A DNA stretch of 50,418 nt from an uncultured Clostridia bacterium (GCA_945877365.1 CAMCRV010000017.1:1-50418), one strand, 5' to 3'; positions 8,437 to 17,256 are shown, counted from the first letter of the stretch. Notes: generated from the sequence alone by a model not told the origin. Made by a program: numbers and translations.

Positions 8437-10758
8437 TCAGTCTTTTGCGGTGGGATCGGTAAAATACAGGGTAATTGCCGTCCCCGGGGGTGTTTTGCTG
8501 CCGGGGGGAAGATCCTGCCCGGACACCACAATCTGGGGGGACAGGTCAGGATTGCCCAGAATTTGCAGCAGCAATCCTGCCTTTGCGGCGGCATCCCCGG
8601 CCTGCCGCCGGGTCATGCCGGTAAAGTCGGGAACCTCCACGCTCTGTCCCGGGTCATCCCCCAGATACAGCAGCACCTGACTGCCGGGGTACACCAGCTC
8701 CCCCGCCCGGGGCAGCTGGGAGGTGATTTTCTCCTCTGTTCCGGAGCACCGTTTGGTGATTCCGGTATCTTTCAAAGCCTTCTCCGCCTCCTTCACCGTC
8801 ATTCCGGTGAAGTCCGGCAGGGAAATCGGTTCGCCGGGAGTTTCCTTCTCCACTTCCAGATAGGGAAGGATGTCCCCCAGCACGGCCCCCACCGTGGGAG
8901 CCGCCATCACACCCCCGGAAATATAGATCCCGGTGGATCGGGAGGGGGTATCCAGCGCTACCAGTACAATATACTGCGGATCCTCCATGGGGGCAATCCC
9001 CACAAAGGACACGATTTTATCCTGAACACGCTGGCCATTTTCGTCAAAAACATCAATTTTTTCACTGGTTCCTGTCTTTCCTCCGATGGAATAGCCCGCC
9101 ACGGCTGCATTTTTCGCGGTTCCCTCCGTCACCACGGAACGAATCAGCTGCCGCATGGTCTGGGAGGTCTCCTCCGAAATGGTGCGCCGCACCACCGTAG
9201 GCTCCTGCCGCAGCACCGGGTTGCCCTGGGCATTCAGCACCTCGCAGACCACATAGGGCTCCAGCAGATAGCCGCCGTTGACCACGGAGGCGATGGCCCG
9301 CACCAGCTGCAAGGGGGTGATTTTGAAGGTCTGCCCGAAGGAGCCGGAGGTCAGGGAGGCGGTGCCCCACTTGTCCGTGTTGGTCACCAGTGCCTTGTCG
9401 AAAAAGACTCCCTTGCTCTCCCCTGCCAGATCGATGCCGGTTTTCTCCAGAATCCCGAATTTCTGGATGTAGTCATAAAACCGCTCTCCCCCCAGCTTCA
9501 GGGCAATGTGGGCGAAGGCGATGTTGCAGGAATTCTGCAAAGCCTGGGGTGTTTTCTCCGCCCCGTGGCCTGTGGAGCGCCAGCAGTGAAGCCGCTGAGC
9601 CCGGCCGGGAATCTGCTCCGCACCGGAGCAGTGGAAGGAGGTGTCCAGTGTAATGGCGCCGCAGTCCAGCGCCGCCGCCATGGTCAGCACCTTGAAGGTG
9701 GAGCCCGGCTCATAGCCGTCGGAAAGGCACCGGTTGCGCCACTGCTTCAGCCGGGCGGCCTGCAAGGCCTCCTGATAGGCCTTTTTCCCTGCGGCATAGC
9801 CTTCCGATTCCTCCGGAAGGGAGAGATAGGCCAGCTGTAGGTTTTCCAGCTCCTGCCGGGTCTTTTCATCTTGAATCTCCTGATAGGCGTTGGGGTCGTA
9901 GCTGCCCAGAGTGGCCATGGCCAGAATCTCCCCGGTTTTGCAGTTCATCACCATACCGAAGGCACCGTTCTGCACATCGTAGCGGTCAATGGCTGCGGCC
10001 ATCTGCTTTTCCAGACAGGCCTGCACCGTGGCATCCAGGGTCAGCACTACGGTGTTTCCCTTCTGGGAGGCCAGATACTGCTCGTAGGAATAGGGCATAT
10101 CCATTTCGTTGTTGCCCTTGGTGGTGATGACCTTCCCGGGAAGTCCCCGGAGGTAACTGTCGTAGGCGGCCTCAACCCCCTCGCAGCCGTCGCCCCCGGC
10201 ATTGGTAAAGCCCACCACCTGCGCCGCCAGCGTGCCGTAGGGATAGACTCTTTCTGCCGCCGGTTCCAGATGGATGCCCTGTATATCCTGATCGTTGATG
10301 TAGTCCCGGAGCTTTGCCGCTGTTTCTGCCGGGATTCTTGCGGCAATCTGCTGATAGCGCCGGGTTCTGTCCCCGGCCTTTTTCTCGATGGCATCCGGGT
10401 CTTTTTCCAGGAGCTGCCCCAGCATCTGAGAAACGGCGTGGATGTCCTCCCCGGCCTGCTGCAGCTCCCGGGGGTTCAGATAGACATTCTCCACCCCCCG
10501 GTTGGTGGCCAGAACATTCATGTTCCGATCCAGAATCTCCCCCCGGTCAGAGGCCACCGCCGTGGTTCGGGACTGGTTTCTCCGGGCCAGCGCCGCGTAG
10601 TAGTCATATTGCGCCACCATCAGATACCACAGCCGAGCTGCCAGCGGCAGAAACGCCGCCAGAGCCAGCACAGCCATGGTTATCCGAATCCGGCGGTGCT
10701 GTCCGCTGTCCAGCCGCAGTCTGCCGGAGGGGGCAGCAGGCTTTCCCTTTCCCTTCAT
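8437..10758 (-). CDS. Septal class B penicillin-binding protein with two PASTA domains (FtsI/SpoVD type)
   Basis: Transpeptidase that crosslinks septal or spore-cortex peptidoglycan. It has 773 residues: a membrane anchor (about 25-50), a PBP dimerisation domain, and the transpeptidase with active-site STFK (about 351), SCN and KTG (GGKTGTSEK, about 559). Two C-terminal PASTA domains start with SLPDFTGMTVKEAE and VPDFTGMTRRQAG. The place between ftsL and murE is that of ftsI/pbpB; spore formers may carry spoVD there as well, and the sequence alone does not decide which role it has. The ribosome binding site is weak. Confidence 0.9.
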   Translation of the reverse strand: MKGKGKPAAPSGRLRLDSGQHRRIRITMAVLALAAFLPLAARLWYLMVAQYDYYAALARRNQSRTTAVASDRGEILDRNMNVLATNRGVENVYLNPRELQQAGEDIHAVSQMLGQLLEKDPDAIEKKAGDRTRRYQQIAARIPAETAAKLRDYINDQDIQGIHLEPAAERVYPYGTLAAQVVGFTNAGGDGCEGVEAAYDSYLRGLPGKVITTKGNNEMDMPYSYEQYLASQKGNTVVLTLDATVQACLEKQMAAAIDRYDVQNGAFGMVMNCKTGEILAMATLGSYDPNAYQEIQDEKTRQELENLQLAYLSLPEESEGYAAGKKAYQEALQAARLKQWRNRCLSDGYEPGSTFKVLTMAAALDCGAITLDTSFHCSGAEQIPGRAQRLHCWRSTGHGAEKTPQALQNSCNIAFAHIALKLGGERFYDYIQKFGILEKTGIDLAGESKGVFFDKALVTNTDKWGTASLTSGSFGQTFKITPLQLVRAIASVVNGGYLLEPYVVCEVLNAQGNPVLRQEPTVVRRTISEETSQTMRQLIRSVVTEGTAKNAAVAGYSIGGKTGTSEKIDVFDENGQRVQDKIVSFVGIAPMEDPQYIVLVALDTPSRSTGIYISGGVMAAPTVGAVLGDILPYLEVEKETPGEPISLPDFTGMTVKEAEKALKDTGITKRCSGTEEKITSQLPRAGELVYPGSQVLLYLGDDPGQSVEVPDFTGMTRRQAGDAAAKAGLLLQILGNPDLSPQIVVSGQDLPPGSKTPPGTAITLYFTDPTAKD

Positions 10759-10891
10759 GTGTCACCGGCCCTTTCCCAAATGGCATCAATGGGCAGCAAG
10801 GGAAACCCTCGCCGCCCATTGCTATCTAATTGGTATGAAGCCAGTCCGAATTTATGCAAAGGAAGCTCCAACGGAATCGGCATCAGGCGGT

Positions 10892-11377
10892 TTATTCCGG
10901 CAGATCCCCGAACAATCCCTGCCAGAACCAGCGAAAGTTTTCCCACCAGGTGGGATCTGGCTCCCTCTGGGGGATTTTCACGGTGATATACCGGGTCTCC
11001 ACCTGATCCATTTCCACCATTCCCATGGCCAGAGCCGCCTGCCGGATGGATTCCAGATTGATGCTCTCCCGGTACTGGGTGGTCAGCTGGATATTGGTCT
11101 GCTTCAGCTGGTCGCGGTACTCCTGCACCACGCCGAACTGCTGCCATGCCTGCTGCATCCGGATGGTGCCCAGCACCATCACCACCAGCATCACCACAGC
11201 CGTCAGAATGGCGCAGATGGCCACCGGATCCACCTGAATCCGATAGAGCTTCTCCGCCCTCAGCATGGGCAGCCGGATTTTGCGTTTTTTCTGTTCCGAT
11301 TGTTCCTCCAGCTGTCTGGCTTCGCTTCCATACACATAGAACTGGCCAACATACTGGATATCCGGTTTGCGCTCCAT
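10892..11377 (-). CDS. ftsL: FtsL-like septum formation protein
   Basis: Small bitopic protein of 161 residues. A cytoplasmic basic N-terminus (EEQSEQKKRKIRL) is followed by a membrane segment (about 55-78, AICAILTAVVMLVVMVLG). An extracellular heptad-rich stretch and the LESIRQAALAMGMVEMD segment typical of FtsL/DivIC proteins complete it. It lies between rsmH and the PBP gene, the canonical ftsL position. Sequence conservation of this family is low, so the call rests on topology and position. A 133-bp gap separates it from the PBP gene. Confidence 0.8.
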   Translation of the reverse strand: MERKPDIQYVGQFYVYGSEARQLEEQSEQKKRKIRLPMLRAEKLYRIQVDPVAICAILTAVVMLVVMVLGTIRMQQAWQQFGVVQEYRDQLKQTNIQLTTQYRESINLESIRQAALAMGMVEMDQVETRYITVKIPQREPDPTWWENFRWFWQGLFGDLPE

Positions 11378-11410
11378 GCTGCACCTCCTTCCGGCGGAAT
11401 AACAGTTTTT

Positions 11411-12346
11411 CTATAGTTTCTCGCAGATCCGCAGCTTTGCGCTTCTGGCTCTGGGGTTGCGTTCCAGCTCTTCCTCGCCGGAGACAATGGGCTTGCGGGT
11501 AATGAGCTTCACCTTGGGCTTATTGCCGCAGACGCAGACTGGGAAGTTGGGCGGACAGGTACAGCCCTTGGCTGCCTCGGCCATGGCGTTCTTGACGATC
11601 CGGTCTTCCAGAGAGTGGAAGGTGATCACCGCCAAGCGTCCGCCGGGGTTCAGCAGAGGGATGGCATCCTCCATCACTTTGGAGACCGCCCCCAGCTCAT
11701 CGTTGACGGCGATGCGGATGGCCTGAAAGCTGCGCTTGGCAGGATGCTGCTTCTCCCGGAGGGCAGAGGCAGGCATGGCGCCCCGGATCACATCCACCAG
11801 CTCCAGGGTGGTGGCAATGGGAGCATTTTCCCGGCGGCTGCAGATGGCTGCCGCAATTTTGGGAGCGTACCGCTCCTCGCCGTAGTCATACAGAATCCGC
11901 TTCAGCTGGTCATAGGACCAGCTGTTTACCACATCGTAGGCGCTCAGGGTGTCCTGACTGTTCATGCGCATATCCAGCGGGGCATCCACCATGTAGGAAA
12001 AGCCCCGTTCCCCGTCGTCCAGCTGAGGGGAGGAAACACCCAGATCCAGCAGAATCCCGTCCACGCCGGAAATCCCCAGGTTTTTCAGCACCGATGCCAT
12101 CTCGCAGAAATTGGCATGAACCAGTGTCACCCGGTCGGCGTAGGGCTCCAGACGCTTTCCGGCAGCCTCCAGAGCCACAGGGTCCCGGTCGATGCCGATA
12201 TGGCGGCCGGTGGTCAGCAGCGCCGCAATCCGGCTGGAATGACCGCCGCCCCCCAATGTGCCGTCCACATAGATGCCGTCGGGGCGGATGTTCAGCCCCG
12301 CAATGCACTCCTCCAGCAGTACGGAAACATGGTGAAATTCTGTCAT
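11411..12346 (-). CDS. rsmH: 16S rRNA m4C1402 methyltransferase RsmH (MraW)
   Basis: S-adenosylmethionine-dependent enzyme that N4-methylates C1402 of 16S rRNA in the decoding centre. It has 311 residues. Motifs seen are HVSVLLEE at the N-terminus, the SAM loop DGTLGGGGHS, GILLDLGVSSPQLD, and the C-terminal VITFHSLEDRIVKN. The ATG overlaps the mraZ stop by four bases. Second gene of the dcw operon. Confidence 0.97.
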   Translation of the reverse strand: MTEFHHVSVLLEECIAGLNIRPDGIYVDGTLGGGGHSSRIAALLTTGRHIGIDRDPVALEAAGKRLEPYADRVTLVHANFCEMASVLKNLGISGVDGILLDLGVSSPQLDDGERGFSYMVDAPLDMRMNSQDTLSAYDVVNSWSYDQLKRILYDYGEERYAPKIAAAICSRRENAPIATTLELVDVIRGAMPASALREKQHPAKRSFQAIRIAVNDELGAVSKVMEDAIPLLNPGGRLAVITFHSLEDRIVKNAMAEAAKGCTCPPNFPVCVCGNKPKVKLITRKPIVSGEEELERNPRARSAKLRICEKL

Positions 12347-12771
12347 AGTCCCACCGCCTCCAGAGATTCCAGAAGCTTTTCGGGGGTGAGATTCTCTGCT
12401 TCAAAGGCTTCGTATTCCTCTGCGTTCCAGATCTCCGCCTGCCCGGCCCGACCCACGATCATCACATCCCGGTCAATTCCGGCATAGCGCAGCAGGAAGG
12501 GGGTCAGGGCAAACCGGAACTGCTTATCCGGGGCGCACTCGGCTGCGTTGGTGAACAGCAGACTGGTGGCGCCGGAGCGCTGGGAGATGCTCAGGGCATT
12601 GTAGTTGGCGCTGAGGGTATCCCAGTCCTGCCGGGTATACACGGTGAGGCAGCGATGGCCGCAGTTCACACCCAGGGTTACATAAAAGACCTCCCCCAGG
12701 TCTGCCCTGAGCTTGGACGGCACAAACAGCCGGTTTTTGTCGTCCATCTTCGCAGGGTACTTGCCGATCAT
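12343..12771 (-). CDS. mraZ: Transcriptional regulator MraZ
   Basis: First gene of the dcw operon. It has 142 residues with two SpoVT/AbrB-like double-psi half-barrels (MIGKYPAKMDDKNRLFVPSK and KQFRFALTPFLLRYAGID). MraZ proteins bind direct repeats in their own promoter and repress the operon. Matching TGGAG repeats lie immediately upstream here (12783-12818). The ATG follows a strong GGAGGAGGTGAG site. Confidence 0.96.
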   Translation of the reverse strand: MIGKYPAKMDDKNRLFVPSKLRADLGEVFYVTLGVNCGHRCLTVYTRQDWDTLSANYNALSISQRSGATSLLFTNAAECAPDKQFRFALTPFLLRYAGIDRDVMIVGRAGQAEIWNAEEYEAFEAENLTPEKLLESLEAVGL

Positions 12772-12782
12772 AGCCTCACCTC

Positions 12783-12818
12783 CTCCAAATTACTCCACTT
12801 TACTGCCCTTTTGCTCCA
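12783..12818 (-). promoter_or_regulatory. Putative MraZ boxes (TGGAG direct repeats)
   Basis: On the minus strand TGGAG occurs at 12814-12818, 12793-12797 and 12783-12787. The last two are exactly 10 bp apart and the first is 21 bp away, near two more helical turns. Evenly spaced short direct repeats of this type are known MraZ operators. They lie between the -10 element and the start codon, a position suited to repression. Confidence 0.65.
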
Positions 12819-12827
12819 TTTAGGGAC

Positions 12828-12856
12828 AGTATACAACCACAACGAAAAAAAATCAA
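12828..12856 (-). promoter_or_regulatory. dcw operon promoter
   Basis: Minus-strand TTGATT (12851-12856), a 17-bp spacer and TATACT (12828-12833) form a near-consensus sigma-A promoter upstream of mraZ. Confidence 0.75.
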
Positions 12857-12922
12857 TCTTTTTTCGTCGATTCTGAATTTTTTGTGCAGAAAAACCGCAT
12901 TTTTAAACATTTGTTTTATGAA

Positions 12923-15250
12923 TCAGGAGAGAAAACAGATCTCTTCCCCCTCCATTTTCACCCGAACCCGGGTGGGACGGCGGCTGCACCCCAGCAGATA
13001 TCCTGCCAGAGGCCCCTCCACCTCCTTCTGAATCAGGCGGCGAAGCTGCCGCGCCCCCTCCTTTCCCCGGCATCGTTGCCCCAGCTGAGCTGCCAGCTCC
13101 GGCGGCAGCAGCAGCTGGGTGCCCATGGCCTTCACCCGATCCTGAAGCTGATGCAGGTACTTCCACGCGATGGCTTCCATGGCTCCGTCCGCCAGGGGGC
13201 GGAAGGGGATGACCCCGTCCAGCCGCCCCAGAAACTCCGGGGAGAAGCACTCCGTCACGGCCTTCCCCAGCTCCGATTCCCGACCCCCGGCGCAGAAGCC
13301 CAGACCCTCTCCCCGGATCTGGCCTCCGGCGTTGGAGGTCATCACCACAATGGCGTTTTTGAAGCTGACCCGGCGGCCGGTGGAGTCCGTCAGCTCCCCC
13401 TCCTCCATAATTTGCAGCAGAAGTCCCAGCACATCCGGGTGCGCCTTTTCCAGCTCATCCAGCAGAACCAGGCAGTAGGGGCGGCGGCGGACCGCCTCCG
13501 TCAGCTTGCCCCCGTCCTCATAGCCCACATAGCCCGGGGGCGCGCCGATGAGCCGGGAGGCGGAGAATTTCTCCATATATTCCGTCATGTCCAGCCGGAT
13601 CATGGCGTTCCGACTGCCGTAGACCTCCCCTGCCAGCGCCCGGCACAGCTCTGTCTTTCCCACTCCCGTGGGGCCGGTGAACAGCAGGCAGGCCACGGGG
13701 CGGCCTCCGTCCCGGATGCCGCAGTAGCCCCGGCGCACCGCCTCCGCCACCGTCTTCACCGCCTCTGTCTGACCCACCACCTGACTGGCCAGCAGCTGCT
13801 CCAGATTCAGCAGCCGCTCCCGCTCTCCGGCGCTGAGCTTGCCCAGAGGAATCCCCGTCCGGGCGGACACCACAGCCGCGATATCCCCGCTGCCCAGAGT
13901 TCCGGTTTTTCGCATCTCCGGATTTTTCTCCACCAGCTTCTGCATCTTATCCCGGAGCTGGGCGGCTTTTTCAAACTTCCGCTCCCGGACGGCCTCATGC
14001 AGCTCCTGTTCCAGCTCCTTTCTGGCGCCGCTGTCCCGGGCGGGGTACAGCCGCTCCAGCCGCACCCGGGAGGCGGCTTCATCCAGCAGGTCAATGGCCT
14101 TATCCGGCAGGAACTGCTCCGGCAGATACCGCACCGACAGACGCACCGCCTCTTTCAACGCCTCCTCGGAGATTTTCAGGCGGTGGTGCTGCTCCAGCCC
14201 CGGTCGTAACCCCCGGAGGATGGCAAGGGTGGCCTCCTCCCCCGGTTCCTCCACTGCCACCGGGCGGAACCGCCGTTCCAGCGCCGCGTCCTTTTCAATG
14301 TAGCGACGGTATTCCTCCCGGGTGGTGGCTCCCAGTATCTGCAGCTCCCCCCGCCCCAGCGCCGGCTTGAGGATATTGGCAGCATCAATGGCCCCCTCCG
14401 CCGCTCCGGCTCCCACGATGGTATGCATTTCATCCACAAACAGAATCACATCTCCGCTTCTGCGGATTTCCGCCAGCACATCCCGGAGCCGCTCCTCAAA
14501 TTCCCCCCGGTACTTGGTGCCTGCCACCAGATTGGCGATGTTCAGACTCACCAGCCGCTTATCCTTCAGCTGGGGCGGCACATTGCCCATGGCCATCCGC
14601 TGGGCAAGCCCCTCGGCAATGGCGGTTTTTCCCACCCCCGGCTCCCCCACCAGCGCCGGATTGTTCTTGTTTTTCCGGCAGAGGATGCCGATTACCGTGT
14701 CGATCTCCTTTTCCCGTCCGATCACGGGCTCCATGGAGGATGCCTTCTGAATCAGATCCTCACTGAATTGCTCCAACAGTTTCGTAGAAAATCCCTCCTT
14801 CTTGGGTTTGGCAGGGGCACCCGGCTCCCAGCGCAGATGCTCCACCGTGTGGCTGAACAGAATATCCGGCGCAATGCCGTTAAACCGCAGCAGCTCCTGG
14901 GCGGAGGAGCCGGGATGCCGGGTCAGCGACAGCAGCACATGGATGGGAAGAACCTCCCGGCAGCTCCCGGCAGCCGCTTCCTCCCCCGCCCCCTTCAGAA
15001 TTTCCCGGGCATTCTCCGTCAGCCCCTGGGGCAGGGGCAGTCCCGGGGTTCCCGCGCCGTAAAACAGCCGGGTCATGGCCTCCGTCAGGGGCAGATCCAG
15101 CCCGGCGCTGCGCAGCAGCAGCCCGGCATCCCCCGGCAGCATGGCCAGCGCCAGCAGCAGGTGGGCAGAGCCAACATAGCTGTGCCCGCAGTCCCTGGCC
15201 CGATCCGCGGCGCTCTCAATGACCCGGGAGGTTTGTACATGGTAACGCAT
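12923..15250 (-). CDS. ClpC-like AAA+ ATPase with two ATPase domains
   Basis: Hsp100 unfoldase that would feed substrates to ClpP. It has 775 residues from the ATG at 15250 (MRYHVQTSRV), chosen for the adjacent GGAGGGAG site rather than the in-frame start 33 bp earlier. Domains: two Clp_N repeats (about 1-140), AAA D1 with Walker A GEPGVGKT (about 202), a UVR-like coiled segment (EAVRERKFEKAAQLRDKMQ, about 405-435) and D2 with GPTGVGKT (about 525). The short UVR middle region points to ClpC rather than ClpB. It stands alone, without the ctsR-mcsAB genes often linked to clpC, and no CtsR-type operator was seen. Confidence 0.88.
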   Translation of the reverse strand: MRYHVQTSRVIESAADRARDCGHSYVGSAHLLLALAMLPGDAGLLLRSAGLDLPLTEAMTRLFYGAGTPGLPLPQGLTENAREILKGAGEEAAAGSCREVLPIHVLLSLTRHPGSSAQELLRFNGIAPDILFSHTVEHLRWEPGAPAKPKKEGFSTKLLEQFSEDLIQKASSMEPVIGREKEIDTVIGILCRKNKNNPALVGEPGVGKTAIAEGLAQRMAMGNVPPQLKDKRLVSLNIANLVAGTKYRGEFEERLRDVLAEIRRSGDVILFVDEMHTIVGAGAAEGAIDAANILKPALGRGELQILGATTREEYRRYIEKDAALERRFRPVAVEEPGEEATLAILRGLRPGLEQHHRLKISEEALKEAVRLSVRYLPEQFLPDKAIDLLDEAASRVRLERLYPARDSGARKELEQELHEAVRERKFEKAAQLRDKMQKLVEKNPEMRKTGTLGSGDIAAVVSARTGIPLGKLSAGERERLLNLEQLLASQVVGQTEAVKTVAEAVRRGYCGIRDGGRPVACLLFTGPTGVGKTELCRALAGEVYGSRNAMIRLDMTEYMEKFSASRLIGAPPGYVGYEDGGKLTEAVRRRPYCLVLLDELEKAHPDVLGLLLQIMEEGELTDSTGRRVSFKNAIVVMTSNAGGQIRGEGLGFCAGGRESELGKAVTECFSPEFLGRLDGVIPFRPLADGAMEAIAWKYLHQLQDRVKAMGTQLLLPPELAAQLGQRCRGKEGARQLRRLIQKEVEGPLAGYLLGCSRRPTRVRVKMEGEEICFLS

Positions 15251-15269
15251 CGGCTCCCTCCTTTGTATG

Positions 15270-15345
15270 GATACCCGTCGCACTATGATCTTCCTGTGAA
15301 AAACTCCAATCCTGGCGAATGAAATTCTTTCATGGAATATCCGTA
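15270..15345 (+). repeat. Half copy of a small palindromic element in the clp leader
   Basis: Shares GATACCCGTC, ATGATCTTC, GAATGAA and the GAATATC-GTA end with the right half of the 167-bp element at 22232-22398. It abuts the ribosome binding site of the Clp ATPase gene, so the element forms part of that gene's 5' leader. Confidence 0.6.
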
Positions 15346-15459
15346 TGAAAATTCTGGACAGACAGCCAATATTTTATTCTGATTTCCCGATGCAAAAAGG
15401 AAGCATCGTTGATTTTTCATCCGGAAAGCATATGGAACGAAGATTTGGGAAAAAAGGAA

Positions 15460-15487
15460 TTGCATTTTCCGGAATCCATGCTAGAAT
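15460..15487 (+). promoter_or_regulatory. Ferredoxin promoter
   Basis: TTGCAT (15460-15465), 16-bp spacer, TAGAAT (15482-15487), about 50 bp before the ferredoxin start. Confidence 0.6.
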
Positions 15488-15539
15488 ATAGGTGCGTTTA
15501 AGCACAAAAAAACGACATCATTGTATGGAGGTAACTACT

Positions 15540-15710
15540 ATGGCTTACATCATTTCCGGCTCCTGTGTCTGCTGCGGCACCTGTGCTGAGCAGTGCCCCG
15601 TCAGCGCAATTTCCGAAGGCGACGGCAAGTATGTCATCGATCCCGATACCTGCGTCTCCTGCGGCTCCTGCGCAGATGCCTGCCCTGTCGGCGCCATCGA
15701 GGAAGGCTAA
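15540..15710 (+). CDS. 2[4Fe-4S] ferredoxin
   Basis: Small electron carrier of 56 residues with two CxxCxxCxxxCP clusters: CVCCGTCAEQCP and CVSCGSCADACP. This is the classic clostridial ferredoxin, which passes low-potential electrons in anaerobic metabolism. The ATG at 15540 follows GGAGGTAAC with good spacing. It is monocistronic: its own promoter is upstream and a terminator directly downstream. Confidence 0.96.
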   Translation: MAYIISGSCVCCGTCAEQCPVSAISEGDGKYVIDPDTCVSCGSCADACPVGAIEEG

Positions 15711-15732
15711 GTCTTCCCAATGAATTGGAATC

Positions 15733-15766
15733 GTCGGAAAAGTCCCCGGGCTTTTCCGACTTTTCT
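15733..15766 (+). terminator. Terminator after ferredoxin
   Basis: Perfect 10-bp stem (GTCGGAAAAG at 15733-15742, CTTTTCCGAC at 15751-15760) followed by TTTTCTTT. Confidence 0.85.
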
Positions 15767-15827
15767 TTCCCTTTCGGAGCCTTGGATGATTTCTTTCCTG
15801 TATATCGGCCTGACTCAGCAGACGGGG

Positions 15828-15984
15828 AAATTGGAATTTAGTGAGCTCAAAGGCCCCCTTGTGTAAAGGGGGCTGTCAGCGAAGCTGACTGGGGGATTGA
15901 CAACCCCTCCGGCAAAAATCAATAGATTTTTGCCACCTCCCCTTACACAGGGGAGGCTTTGGGCATCCCCACAAATAACAATTT
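15828..15984 (+). repeat. 157-bp palindromic (MITE-like) element, copy 1
   Basis: Bounded by inverted ends (AAATTGGAATTT left, AAATAACAATTT right). It contains several internal stems, including CCCCCTT-GTGTAAAGGGGG, AAAAATC-AATAGATTTTT and CCTCCCC-TTACACAGGGGAGG. No coding potential. A copy of the same length and nearly the same sequence lies inverted at 27620-27776. Confidence 0.85.
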
Positions 15985-16037
15985 GCGTCCGCGCTGCAGG
16001 AACCCGATCAGCATTTTTCTTTTAAGGAGCAGAAGCT

Positions 16038-16733
16038 ATGGAAACACTTCCCAATGGATATACTCTGCTGGTGCCCAAGGATGCCTTCCCTCTGAGCACC
16101 GATTCCGTGGTGCTGGGGCATTTCGTCCGGCTGCCCAGAAATGCCCGGGTGCTGGATCTGGGCTCCGGCTGCGGCACCCTGGGGATGCTTCTGTGCGCCA
16201 AGGACGAAACCTGCACCGTCACCGGGCTGGAGCTTTCCCCTGCCGCCCACGAAGCGGCGCTGGAAAACATCCGCGCCAACGGCCTTGCCCGCCGTATGGA
16301 AAGTATATGCGCCGATCTGCGGGAGGTTCCCTCCCGGTTTGCCTCCGGCAGCTTTTCGGTGTGTGTTTCCAATCCTCCCTATTTTACCGGAGGACCCGCC
16401 AGCGTCCGCCACCCCCAGGCGCGGCACGAGGAGCAGTGCAGCCTGTCCCAGCTGTTTGCCAGCGTGGGCTGGGCACTGAAATACGGAGGGGATTTTTTTC
16501 TGGTCCACAAACCGGATCGCCTCAGCGAGATTCTGCTGGAAGGCGCAAAAGTGGGTATGGAGGCCAAGCGGCTGTGCCTGCTGCGCCATCGGGAGGGCGG
16601 CTCCATCTGCCTGATCCTGCTGCAAATGCGCAAGGGCGCCAAGCCGGGGCTGATCTGGGAAGAGATGGCACTGGAAGACGGAAACGGAAATCCCACCCAG
16701 GCCTTCCGGGATATCTACCACATTTCAGATTAG
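16038..16733 (+). CDS. tRNA1(Val) (adenine37-N6)-methyltransferase-like protein (TrmN6/YabB type)
   Basis: Class I SAM-dependent methyltransferase, 231 residues. The SAM loop is DLGSGCGTLGML (about 37-48). The catalytic N6-adenine motif is NPPYF (about 113-117). The family modifies A37 of tRNA-Val. The N-terminal TLPNGYTLLVPKDAFPLSTDSV is typical of the YabB group in Firmicutes. GGAG precedes the ATG. Flanked by two unrelated palindromic repeats; no operon partner is apparent. Confidence 0.85.
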   Translation: METLPNGYTLLVPKDAFPLSTDSVVLGHFVRLPRNARVLDLGSGCGTLGMLLCAKDETCTVTGLELSPAAHEAALENIRANGLARRMESICADLREVPSRFASGSFSVCVSNPPYFTGGPASVRHPQARHEEQCSLSQLFASVGWALKYGGDFFLVHKPDRLSEILLEGAKVGMEAKRLCLLRHREGGSICLILLQMRKGAKPGLIWEEMALEDGNGNPTQAFRDIYHISD

Positions 16734-16767
16734 AGAAATCCGTATCTGCCTGACAAAACTGGCAGGT

Positions 16768-16940
16768 AAATTGGAATTTATCGGCTTTGCCGAATTGACA
16801 ATTGACAGTTGACAATGGACAATTGAGGAATCGCTTCGGGATGAAATAATAAAAGCCATCCGAAATCCATAGAAATGATTTATAATCGTCCCGAAGGGAC
16901 ACAATCATTGTCAATTATCAATTTTCAATTGTCAATTTGT
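16768..16940. repeat. Palindromic element with arms made of 7-bp repeats
   Basis: The left arm (about 16792-16826) is a run of degenerate ATTGACA heptamers. The right arm (about 16903-16938) is a run of their complement, TCAATTG/TCAATTA. The centre contains a second inverted pair, CTTCGGGATGA and TCGTCCCGAAG. The element begins with AAATTGGAATTT, the same end sequence as the 157-bp element. No gene is seen in the 280-bp gap it fills. Confidence 0.7.
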
Positions 16941-16978
16941 TTAATATTTCTCCACGGCTGCGGTAACTCTATAAGCAA

Positions 16979-17014
16979 AAAATCTGCCATGGCTTTTCGC
17001 CATGGCAGATTTTT
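16979..17014 (-). terminator. Terminator of the AbrB-type regulator gene
   Basis: Perfect stem AATCTGCCATGGC (16981-16993) with GCCATGGCAGATT (17000-17012) and A/T tracts on both sides, directly after the minus-strand stop at 17014. Confidence 0.85.
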
Positions 17015-17256
17015 TAGTGCTGAGTCAGTTTGCGAACACATTCCTGGCAGATGTTTTTCCCCTGGTGGATCACTAGCTTTTGCGAAGATCCGCAGAAAAT
17101 GCAGGCGGGCTCATACTTTCGTAATACGATGTGGTCATCTTCCATGTAGATTTCCAACTCGTCCCGCTCCATGATGTCCAAAGTTCTGCGAAGTTCGATG
17201 GGCAGCACGATCCGGCCGAGATCGTCTACCTTGCGGATGATTCCTGTGGCTTTCAT
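17014..17256 (-). CDS. AbrB/SpoVT-family transcriptional regulator with C-terminal zinc ribbon
   Basis: Transition-state type DNA-binding protein of 80 residues. The N-terminal swapped-hairpin domain (KATGIIRKVDDLGRIVLPIE, then LRRTLDI) is close to Bacillus AbrB. The C-terminus differs: it has CIFCGSSQKLVIHQGKNICQ followed by ECVRKL, two CxxC pairs that should bind zinc. The start at 17256 is chosen for its AAGGAG site; the in-frame start 33 bp upstream lacks one. It has its own near-perfect promoter and terminator. Confidence 0.9.
   Translation of the reverse strand: MKATGIIRKVDDLGRIVLPIELRRTLDIMERDELEIYMEDDHIVLRKYEPACIFCGSSQKLVIHQGKNICQECVRKLTQH

Noticed and set aside
15250..15460. CtsR operator in front of the ClpC-like gene
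   Set aside because: No GGTCAAA-type direct repeats seen; only a half copy of a palindromic element.
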